Of a DNA stretch of 10,787 nt, positions 1-5,698 are shown piece by piece. Origin of the DNA: an uncultured Oscillospiraceae bacterium (GTDB lineage Bacteria; Bacillota; Clostridia; Oscillospirales; Oscillospiraceae). The first letter of the stretch is position 1, and each line of letters starts with the position of its first letter. The notes beneath the pieces were generated by a model. It did no database searches, was not told the DNA's origin, and was given only the letters and a program-made list of their open reading frames with translations. A program made the position numbers and the translations under genes. The DNA lies in contig CAJTVM010000086.1 of NCBI GenBank assembly GCA_910579595.1, forward strand, positions 1 through 10,787, in the 5' to 3' direction.

Positions 1-125
1 CCCGATACAAGTATGTATCTATACCGCTTTCATCCACATAAGCGATCTTTTCCAGTGGTATATCTTTGATCTCTTCCTGATATGCCGCTACTTTCTGCCG
101 GTCCTGCTCCTGATAGCTGATCGTC
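1..125 (-). CDS. IS630-family transposase, start of DDE catalytic domain (orfB, partial)
   Basis: In the +1 frame relative to orfA, the minus strand from about 124 to the window edge reads through about 41 residues beginning TISYQEQDRQKVAAYQEE. It includes IAYVDESGID, the segment that carries the first aspartate of the DDE catalytic triad in IS630 transposases. It has no start codon of its own in a sensible place, and would join directly to the orfA residues RKK if one A were removed from the A6 run at 131-126. The rest of the DDE domain lies beyond the left edge. I am confident of the family and unsure whether the split is functional or a mutation. Confidence 0.65.
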
Positions 126-437
126 TTTTTTCCTTGTGATCTTATGCCGCCGCAATGCGTCTCGAATGCCGCTTTCGCTGCATCCAAATGCCTCAGCCAT
201 TTCTGATTGGTATGCGTCTGGGTGGGCCGCAACATATGCCTTCAGTTTTTCTGGATCGATCTTTCGGAAACTTCTATGCAGATCTTTCTTTTCCAAATTT
301 CCCGTTTCTTTCAGCTGCTTTTCCCACTTTTGTATCGTCGATTTGGAAACCTTGAAGACTTGATGGGTCGCTTCCAAGCTATGTCCTGCCTGTCGATATT
401 CTATTGTGCGTTCCCTGTATCTTTTTGAATAGCTCAT
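30..437 (-). CDS. IS630-family transposase, N-terminal helix-turn-helix part (orfA)
   Basis: This 135-residue frame starts at an ATG at 437. Residues about 8-45 form a helix-turn-helix (SKSTIQKWEKQL), and residues about 60-100 a second one (SEMAEAFGCSESGIRDALRR). This paired arrangement is typical of the N-terminus of IS630/Tc1-type transposases, which use it to bind the terminal repeats. After the sequence HKITRKK (about residue 102) the frame no longer looks like a transposase: the last 30 or so residues are rich in G, S and R and end at a TGA at 32-30. The family sequence resumes in the +1 frame (see the next entry). The frame is therefore either a real orfA that needs frameshifting or transcript slippage, or the 5' half of a damaged gene. 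No strong ribosome binding site was seen before the ATG. Confidence 0.7.
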   Translation of the reverse strand: MSYSKRYRERTIEYRQAGHSLEATHQVFKVSKSTIQKWEKQLKETGNLEKKDLHRSFRKIDPEKLKAYVAAHPDAYQSEMAEAFGCSESGIRDALRRHKITRKKDDQLSGAGPAESSGISGRDQRYTTGKDRLCG

Positions 438-541
438 GCCCGTAGTCTACTCGTTATCTTACCTTTTTTCAACTGCTTTTACTATACATCTACGCTGGCC
501 CTTCCTGTGCCTCGTAAATTTACACTTCTTTGACAGGCTGT
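438..541. other. Gene-free spacer between the IS transposase and the operon hairpin
   Basis: This 104-bp stretch contains the upstream region and presumably one end of the IS630 element, plus a sequence that belongs to neither gene. It carries a perfect 10-bp palindrome, GTAAATTTAC, at 514-523, followed by ACTTCTTTGACAGGCTG up to the terminator hairpin. The palindrome-plus-TTTGACAG arrangement is reminiscent of insertion-sequence ends, but I could not match it to a named element. No convincing coding frame was seen here. Confidence 0.4.
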
Positions 542-571
542 GAAGGCCAGGGGCAGTCGCCCCTGGCCTTC
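542..571 (-). terminator. GC-rich hairpin at the end of the operon, probable terminator
   Basis: The arms at 542-554 and 559-571 are perfectly complementary over 13 bp (AAGGCCAGGGGC and its complement plus one G-C pair), around the four-base loop AGTC. The hairpin begins five bases after the glycerate kinase stop codon at 578-576, which is the expected place for a terminator of the minus-strand operon. It is not followed by a U-tract in either direction, so it is not a canonical intrinsic terminator. It may act as a U-less terminator, a 3' RNA-stability element, or the remnant of a terminator whose tail was replaced by inserted DNA. Confidence 0.65.
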
Positions 572-575
572 GCTC

Positions 576-1703
576 TCAGGTAAATAACCGTATGAGGCGC
601 ATCACATCCTCCAGTGTCCGCCGGTAGTTCTCAGCACTGCGGGGAGCGGCCTCCCGGAAAGGCACTGCTAACCGGTTGATACTGAATATCGCACCCACGC
701 CCAGCTCGTAGGCAGCGTAGGCGCTGTCGTCCACACCGCCAACAATAGCTACCACCGGTATGCCGCGTAGAGCTGCTCGCCGGGTTACCCCAGAGAGCAC
801 CTTTCCATGGAGGCTCTGGCTGTCCAGCCGCCCCTCGCCGGTAATAACCAGATCCGCGCCCTCCAGCTGACCGTCCAGATCGACAGCGTCCAGGATCGCC
901 TCGATCCCTGGTTTTAACGCTGCTCCCAGCAGTGCGGCGCAGCCAGCGCCCATTCCGCCAGCCGCCCCAGCGCCGGGGATCTGCGCTGCATCCACGCCCG
1001 TCTCCCGTAGAAGTGTGCTGCCGAAGGCGCGCAGCTGTTTATCCAGCATCGCCGTTGTGGCGGCATCCGCCCCCTTCTGCGGTGCAAAAACATAGGCTGC
1101 GCCCTCCGGTCCGTACAGGGGATTGGTTACATCACACATGACGGAAATATCCACCCCGCTTAACAGCGTCTTCACCGGCATGAAATCAATGGACTCAATT
1201 TCCGACAGAGACGCGCCCACAGGGCAGAATTCCTGCCCATCGGATCTGCGGAACACCGCACCCAGGGCGGCTGCGCAGCCACAGCCGCCATCGTTAGTGG
1301 CGCTGCCGCCCAGTCCCATGATGATCCGCCTGCTTCCGTTCTCCACCGCGTGGCGGAGCATCTGCCCCACACCAAAACTGGTAGCCCTGGACGGGTCAGG
1401 CTGTCCCTTCACCAGCGGCAGCCCGGCAGCCGCAGCCATTTCCAGCACAGCCGTCTCCCCCCGGCGGGCATAAACCGCATCCACCATCTCCCCAAAGGGA
1501 CCGGACACACGCACCGCCACTGGCTGAAACCCCGCCGTGCGGATAAAACATTCCACTGTTCCCTCGCCGCCGTCGGCCACAGGTAGTGCAGCGACCTCAC
1601 AGCCGGGAAAAACTGCCGGAATTACCTCCTTGGCAATCTCGCCAATCTCTACGCTGGACAGCGACCCCTTGAAGGAATCGGATACCACCACGCACTTTTT
1701 CAT
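576..1703 (-). CDS. glxK: Glycerate kinase (GarK/GlxK family)
   Basis: This 375-residue protein is the usual length for the GarK/GlxK family, which phosphorylates glycerate with ATP, typically to 2-phosphoglycerate, in the cytoplasm. Family motifs are present in order: SDSFKGSL near the N-terminus, VADGGEGT at about 42-49, GLGGSATNDGG at about 130-140, CDVTNPLYGPEGAA at about 190-203, FAPQKGA at about 206-212, and ITGEGRLDSQ at about 287-296. I chose the ATG at 1703, whose A is also the last base of the upstream TGA stop (TGATG), indicating translational coupling to the 2-hydroxyacid dehydrogenase before it. A GTG one codon earlier is possible. It is the last gene of the operon. Its pairing with a glycerate-dehydrogenase-like enzyme points to glycerate as the exit metabolite toward glycolysis. 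Confidence 0.93.
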   Translation of the reverse strand: MKKCVVVSDSFKGSLSSVEIGEIAKEVIPAVFPGCEVAALPVADGGEGTVECFIRTAGFQPVAVRVSGPFGEMVDAVYARRGETAVLEMAAAAGLPLVKGQPDPSRATSFGVGQMLRHAVENGSRRIIMGLGGSATNDGGCGCAAALGAVFRRSDGQEFCPVGASLSEIESIDFMPVKTLLSGVDISVMCDVTNPLYGPEGAAYVFAPQKGADAATTAMLDKQLRAFGSTLLRETGVDAAQIPGAGAAGGMGAGCAALLGAALKPGIEAILDAVDLDGQLEGADLVITGEGRLDSQSLHGKVLSGVTRRAALRGIPVVAIVGGVDDSAYAAYELGVGAIFSINRLAVPFREAAPRSAENYRRTLEDVMRLIRLFT

Positions 1704-2668
1704 CACGAGTTCACCACATTCGCTGGCGCACCGGCCAGGTAGGATTTCACATTGCTCACTACAGTATCCATAATCCGCTGGCGGCTCTCCTTGGGCGCCC
1801 AGGAAATATGGGGTGTAATGATGCAGTTTTTCGCTGTCAGCAGGGGATTGTCGCCGCGGATCGGTTCGGTAGATACCACGTCCACCCCAGCGGCATAGAC
1901 CTTGCCGCTGTTGAGCGCATCGGCCAAATCCTGCTCCACTACCAGCGGCCCGCGGCTGTTGTTGAGGATAATTACGCCATTTTTCATCTTGGCAATCGTC
2001 TCCCGGTTGATGATTCCCCGGGTCTCCGGGAACAGCGGGCAGTGCAGAGCGATAACATCCGACGAGGCCAGGAGCGTATCCAGATCCACGTACTCCGCAA
2101 TTTCTCTCCCGGCATCATTGGGATAGCTGTCATAAGCCAGGATTTTCATCCCCAAGGCCTTGGCGATCCTTCCGGTTTGCTGCCCGATGCGGCCAAAGCC
2201 GATAATCCCCATGCTCTTCCCATCCAGCTCAATAAGCGGATAGTCCCAGTAGCACCAGTCGGCACAGGCTTCCCACCTCCCCTCATGGACGCTTTGGCTG
2301 TGATGCGCCACATGGTGGCAGATCTCCAGCAGCATGGCGATGGCGAATTGACCCACCGCCGCCGTGCCATAGGTGGGGATGTTGGAAAGGGGGATCCCCC
2401 TCTCCCTGGCGTAATCGGCATCCACCACATTATACCCTGTAGCCAGCATGGAGATGTACTTCAACTGAGGGCAGCTATCCATCACCCGCCGGGTGATGGG
2501 GGTCTTGTTGGTGATGGCTACCTCCGCTCCCTCCAGGCGGCGGATAGCCTCCTCCTCATCGGTGAGGGATGTGCGTTCATACACCGTAACATCCCCCAGC
2601 TTTTCCAATTCCCCCCAGCTTAAATCGCCGGGATTTTCCGTATAGCCGTCCAAAACTACAATTTTCAT
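1703..2668 (-). CDS. D-isomer-specific 2-hydroxyacid dehydrogenase, glycerate dehydrogenase/hydroxypyruvate reductase-like
   Basis: The protein of about 321 residues begins MKIVVLDGYTENPGDLSW, the usual opening of glycerate dehydrogenases/hydroxypyruvate reductases in Firmicutes. It has a Rossmann motif GFGRIG (about 157-162) followed by an aspartate in LAYD that favours NAD over NADP. The catalytic Arg of NNSRGP (about 239), Glu of VSTEP (about 268) and His of TPHISWA (about 287) are all in place. The family interconverts 2-oxoacids and D-2-hydroxyacids, here probably hydroxypyruvate or glyoxylate with glycerate or glycolate. The directly coupled glycerate kinase supports glycerate. The start at 2668 has AAAGGA nine bases upstream; an ATG two codons earlier at 2674 (MSMKIVV) is also possible, served by AAGGG. 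It lies about 30 bp after the flavoprotein gene. Confidence 0.87.
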   Translation of the reverse strand: MKIVVLDGYTENPGDLSWGELEKLGDVTVYERTSLTDEEEAIRRLEGAEVAITNKTPITRRVMDSCPQLKYISMLATGYNVVDADYARERGIPLSNIPTYGTAAVGQFAIAMLLEICHHVAHHSQSVHEGRWEACADWCYWDYPLIELDGKSMGIIGFGRIGQQTGRIAKALGMKILAYDSYPNDAGREIAEYVDLDTLLASSDVIALHCPLFPETRGIINRETIAKMKNGVIILNNSRGPLVVEQDLADALNSGKVYAAGVDVVSTEPIRGDNPLLTAKNCIITPHISWAPKESRQRIMDTVVSNVKSYLAGAPANVVNS

Positions 2669-2698
2669 AGACATACATCCTTTCCCTTTTGTTCCCGC

Positions 2699-4024
2699 CT
2701 ATTTTACCGCATTGGCGGCGATCTGAACCGCGTCCCAGACGCCCGCAAAAGGCGGGGCGTAGCCCATGTCCAAGCAGCCCAATTCCTCCGCCGTCATTCC
2801 GCGGTCAATGGCGCAGGCAAACACGTTAATCCGCCACACCGCCTCCCGTGCGCCCATGATCTGTGCGCCTAGGAGCACATTGTCCGCTTCCCGCACCACC
2901 AGCTTAACCGTCAGCTCACAGGGGTCAGGATAGTATCGGGCATGGCTGCGGGTTTTTACAACCTTTGTCCGGCAGGCAATGCCCTCCCGCATCGCGTCCT
3001 CTTCCCCCAGTCCGGTCTTGGCCAGCTCCAGCCCGGCACAGCGCAGCATAGAGGTTCCAAGCGCACGCTCCAGCGTGGCCGGCCGGCCCAGCACGCTGTC
3101 CCCGGCTAGACGGCCCTGCTTGTTGGCGTTGGTACCTAAGGCAAAGTAAACCGGCTTTTTCAGCAGCCGGTGCATGACTGAGGCACAGTCCCCGGCGGCG
3201 TATACATCCGGCACACTGGTCTCCATTGCGCTATTGGTAACAATTGCGCCGTTGGGGAGCTTTTCCAGTCCATCCAACCAGGCAGTATTGGGCGACACGC
3301 CGATAGACAGCACTACCACATCCGCCGGGTACGTCCCCTGGTCGGTCTCCACACCTGTCACACGGCCGTCCTGCCCCAGAAAGCGTCTGACGGCCTCCTT
3401 GGTATGAACCGAGGCTCCCTGTGCTTCCAGCTCCGCCTGCGCCGCTGCGCTAAACTCCGGGTCAAACACATTCAGCACCCTTGGCAGGGCCTCTACCACA
3501 CGCACGCTACGCACCCGCCGGTGCAAACAGGCTTCCGCTACCTCCAGCCCGATGTACCCGCCGCCTACGATTACCACATCTCCGCCGCTTTCGGCCAGCG
3601 CGTCCTTGAGGCCCTGGGCGTCCGGCAATGTTTTCAGCTGGAAGATATTTTTCAGCCCAATTCCCGGAATCGGCGGCGCTTTAGGGGAGGAACCGCTGGC
3701 AATGACCAGCTTGTCATAGCTGTAGCACTCCTCCCCTCCGTCCGACAGCCGCGCCGTCACAAATTTACCCCGGAAATCGGCACTCACCGCCTCACGCCCC
3801 AACTGGACGTGGATTCCGCTGGCCTCGAATTCCGCTTTCTTGCGGATACGGATCAGATCTATGTCATCATTTATTCCTGCCACGTAGTAGGGCAGACCGC
3901 AGGCGCCATAGGAGACCTCCTCTGTCTTCTCCAGCACCCAAACCTCAGTATCCGGGGATTTCCGCTTGATTCGGGATGCTGCCGACATACCCGCAGGATT
4001 TCCCCCAATCACCAGTACCCTCAT
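2699..4024 (-). CDS. CoA-disulfide reductase/NADH oxidase-like flavoprotein (pyridine nucleotide-disulfide oxidoreductase)
   Basis: This is a 441-residue FAD enzyme of the single-cysteine disulfide reductase group. It has an N-terminal FAD site (GGNPAGMSAA, about 7-16), the redox cysteine at 42 in YGACGLPYY, a central NAD(P)H site (GGGYIGLEVAE, about 154-164), a second FAD motif VYAAGDCA (about 274-281), and a C-terminal dimerisation domain with YAPPF (about 422-426). Lone-Cys members include CoA-disulfide reductase, NADH oxidase, NADH peroxidase and polysulfide reductase (Npsr). Tyrosines at 364/365 and 422 correspond roughly to those conserved in CoA-disulfide reductases. The ATG at 4024 directly abuts the DUF35 stop codon (TAGATG). 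Among CoA-thioester enzymes it could keep CoA reduced or recycle NAD+; the exact substrate cannot be told from sequence. Confidence 0.85.
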   Translation of the reverse strand: MRVLVIGGNPAGMSAASRIKRKSPDTEVWVLEKTEEVSYGACGLPYYVAGINDDIDLIRIRKKAEFEASGIHVQLGREAVSADFRGKFVTARLSDGGEECYSYDKLVIASGSSPKAPPIPGIGLKNIFQLKTLPDAQGLKDALAESGGDVVIVGGGYIGLEVAEACLHRRVRSVRVVEALPRVLNVFDPEFSAAAQAELEAQGASVHTKEAVRRFLGQDGRVTGVETDQGTYPADVVVLSIGVSPNTAWLDGLEKLPNGAIVTNSAMETSVPDVYAAGDCASVMHRLLKKPVYFALGTNANKQGRLAGDSVLGRPATLERALGTSMLRCAGLELAKTGLGEEDAMREGIACRTKVVKTRSHARYYPDPCELTVKLVVREADNVLLGAQIMGAREAVWRINVFACAIDRGMTAEELGCLDMGYAPPFAGVWDAVQIAANAVK

Positions 4025-4441
4025 CTATGCCTCCTTCTCCCCTGCCGGGGTAAATACCGGGCTGGTATAGCTTTCACTGTCCCGCCAAACAAGACGCACC
4101 CGCTGCCCGCACTTCAGCTCCCCGCCGTCGCAGTCCACCAGGTTGCTTACCAGCCGTACGCCGCCCTCGAAATCCACTTCCGCCACAACATAGGGCGTTC
4201 TGGCCTCCAGCTCCGGTCGAAACGGACGGCGCATCACCACAAAGGAGTACAGCGTCCCCTCCTCCGGCAGCGCGGCGGTTTCCGCCGCCTCGCTCAGGCA
4301 GTCCGGACACAGCCAACTCGCGGGCCAGCGCAGCCGTCCACACTTGGCGCACCGCTGCACCGTCAGGGCGTGCTTCCGGCAATTGTTCCAAAATCCGCGT
4401 GTATCTTCGGTAACACGCGGGGAATAAAACTCCGCATACAC
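4025..4441 (-). CDS. DUF35 Zn-ribbon/OB-fold protein, partner of the thiolase-fold enzyme
   Basis: This 138-residue protein has a rubredoxin-like zinc ribbon with cysteines at 31, 34, 45 and 48 (RCAKCGRL, WLCPDCLS), then an OB-fold domain (about 58-120, including LYSFVVMRRPFRPELEARTP). DUF35 proteins form obligate complexes with SCP-x-type thiolases, aldolases and related acyl-CoA enzymes; the gene order here fits that. I chose a GTG start at 4441: its first base is the last base of the thiolase TAG stop (TAGTG), and AAAGGGG sits nine bases upstream. The same reading frame is open for a further 84 codons upstream, but that part lies inside the thiolase gene and is arginine- and glycine-rich with no domain, so it is almost certainly not translated. 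Overlap implies coupled, equimolar production with the thiolase. Confidence 0.88.
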   Translation of the reverse strand: MYAEFYSPRVTEDTRGFWNNCRKHALTVQRCAKCGRLRWPASWLCPDCLSEAAETAALPEEGTLYSFVVMRRPFRPELEARTPYVVAEVDFEGGVRLVSNLVDCDGGELKCGQRVRLVWRDSESYTSPVFTPAGEKEA

Positions 4442-5628
4442 TATGATTGTCCCCTTTCCAGTACCATTGTCAAATGACTTTGGAACACGCCGCCGTTGTC
4501 GCTGCACAGGATCAACTCCGGCATTCTGGTTCCCGCCAGCTGCCCCAGCTGACGGGCGCCGCACCGCCCCTGCAGCTGCATTACCGCCTCGCTCAGTGGG
4601 GTCAGTCCCATGAAATAGCTCTCCGACAGCATTCCGCCGGAGGTGTTCACCGGCAGCTCTCCGCCGGGGCCGATCCGATCTGCTGTCAGCCACTCCCGCA
4701 CCTCCTCCGGGCGGAAGAAGCCGTAATCCCGCAGCGTGCTCTCCACCGTATAGGTAAAGCAGTCGTACAGCTCGCAGGCATCGATATCCCCCAGACCGAC
4801 GCCGGCCATGTCCAGCGCCTGGCGGCAGGCGATCCTGGCGGCGCTGCTCTCGTCCTCCATCCGCAGACGGAATGGAGAGAGCGGCTGGTTGGCGCTGCCA
4901 AATCCCCGCAGGGCCACCGGAACCTGCCGCAGCCCTCTCGCCCGCTCCAGCGTTGTCAGAACGATGGCCCGTCCGCCATCGCAGTTGGGGGTGGCGTCTA
5001 GCATCCGCAGCGGCTCCGCCACATACTCCGAGGCCAGGTAGGTCTCCCCATCCAGCACTTTACTGTGCATCGCGGCAATGGGGTTCAGATTGGCCCAGCG
5101 CCGCTGGGCCACGGCAATTTTCTTCCATACCTCCGGTCCCGTGCCGTAGGCCGCCATCGCCCTGCGCGCCAGCATAGCATACTTTGCCATAGTACTCAAG
5201 TCGCCATAGGCCGCCAGCTCGTCCGAGGCTTGGCCGCCGCTCAGCTCCTTGACCCAGCTGCGCTTGCCGCTGCGCCCGTTGTCGCCGTAGGATACGACCA
5301 CATATTTTGCCAACCCTGACGCCAGCATCCCCATACTGTGGCACAGCCAGCTCCTGGTACAGTAGGTCTCCTGACTGAGCACGGCCGGACGGATGCCCAG
5401 CTGCTCCGCCACGGTGAAGGCGGTGACATCCTGATCGCCACCGACAGGGTCGAAGTGGCGGTAGAGCAGCAGCGCATCCACATCTGTTTTCTCAATGCCT
5501 GCATCCTCCAGAGCGTTCCGAATTGCCTCGCAGTGGAAGCTGACGGCCGTGCGTCCCTCCACTTTTCCCTGGGGTGTGTAGCCCACGCCTGCCACGGCAA
5601 TCCTGCCTCTCAAATTTTCTAAAGCCAT
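4441..5628 (-). CDS. Thiolase-fold enzyme of the SCP-x/Ltp2 type; thiolase or retro-aldolase
   Basis: This 395-residue protein has the two-lobed thiolase fold of SCP-x/lipid-transfer-type enzymes (RIAVAGVGYTPQG at the start, ASGLAKYVVVSYG about 103-115, ELYDCF 286-291, VNTSGGMLSESYFMGL 327-342, CSDNGG 375-380). Classical SCP-x thiolases carry His in the HDCF and GHP motifs and Cys in a CA(S/T)G motif. Here these are Tyr288, Tyr338, and an unclear TYCTRSWLC region where Cys90 sits about two residues from the expected position. Two such tyrosines are a feature of the steroid side-chain retro-aldolase Ltp2, which also works with a DUF35 partner, so cleavage of a beta-hydroxyacyl-CoA is a real alternative to thiolysis. 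The start at 5628 is supported by AAGGAG ten bases upstream; an earlier TTG at 5697 is not. Family is secure, reaction uncertain. Confidence 0.83.
   Translation of the reverse strand: MALENLRGRIAVAGVGYTPQGKVEGRTAVSFHCEAIRNALEDAGIEKTDVDALLLYRHFDPVGGDQDVTAFTVAEQLGIRPAVLSQETYCTRSWLCHSMGMLASGLAKYVVVSYGDNGRSGKRSWVKELSGGQASDELAAYGDLSTMAKYAMLARRAMAAYGTGPEVWKKIAVAQRRWANLNPIAAMHSKVLDGETYLASEYVAEPLRMLDATPNCDGGRAIVLTTLERARGLRQVPVALRGFGSANQPLSPFRLRMEDESSAARIACRQALDMAGVGLGDIDACELYDCFTYTVESTLRDYGFFRPEEVREWLTADRIGPGGELPVNTSGGMLSESYFMGLTPLSEAVMQLQGRCGARQLGQLAGTRMPELILCSDNGGVFQSHLTMVLERGQS
4451..4457 (-). promoter_or_regulatory. Ribosome binding site for the DUF35 GTG start
   Basis: AAAGGGG on the minus strand lies nine bases before the GTG at 4441, inside the last codons of the thiolase gene. 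It decides the start of the DUF35 gene, where no in-frame ATG is available. Confidence 0.6.
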
Positions 5629-5650
5629 CCTGGTTTTTCTCCTTATCAAA

Positions 5651-5686
5651 AGGGGGAGACTATCGCGCCGCGCGGCAGCTCCCCCT
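5651..5686 (-). promoter_or_regulatory. Intergenic hairpin before the thiolase gene, possible attenuator
   Basis: AGGGGGAG at 5651-5658 pairs perfectly with CTCCCCCT at 5679-5686, and the loop can form an inner CGCG/CGCG stem at 5664-5674. In the direction of transcription the hairpin is followed at once by TTTTGATAAGGAG, a short four-T run and then the thiolase ribosome binding site. The T run is too short for a strong terminator, so partial termination or RNA processing between the aldehyde dehydrogenase and thiolase genes is more likely. Confidence 0.45.
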
Positions 5687-5698
5687 GCCGGTTCCAAG

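Larger units (their letters stand above)
1..480 (-). mobile_element. Partial IS630-family insertion sequence (runs off left edge)
   Basis: This is the promoter-proximal part of an IS630-family element, cut by the window edge. It holds the N-terminal DNA-binding half of the transposase and the first catalytic aspartate segment of the DDE domain. Base composition is visibly more AT-rich than the neighbouring operon, as expected for an acquired element. IS630 elements insert at TA dinucleotides; several TA sites lie at about 478-525, but the true end cannot be fixed because the other terminal repeat is outside the window. The right boundary given is therefore approximate. Confidence 0.75.

Noticed and set aside
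1808..2623. Plus-strand open frame opposite the glycerate dehydrogenase-like gene
   Set aside because: It has low-complexity-like composition and no motifs. The opposite strand encodes a well-conserved enzyme.
3404..4477. Long plus-strand open frame opposite the flavoprotein and DUF35 genes
   Set aside because: Its translation has no recognisable domain and is rich in Arg, His, Gln and Pro. It is antisense to genes with complete family motifs, as expected for a shadow frame in GC-rich DNA.
4442..4693. N-terminal extension of the DUF35 frame into the thiolase gene
   Set aside because: The extension is Arg/Gly/Ala-rich with no domain and lies wholly inside the thiolase gene. The GTG at 4441 has a suitable ribosome binding site and gives the usual DUF35 length.
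5629..5697. Upstream TTG start adding 23 residues to the thiolase-fold protein
   Set aside because: It would read through the intergenic hairpin and the ribosome binding site. The ATG at 5628 has AAGGAG ten bases upstream and the family-typical N-terminus.
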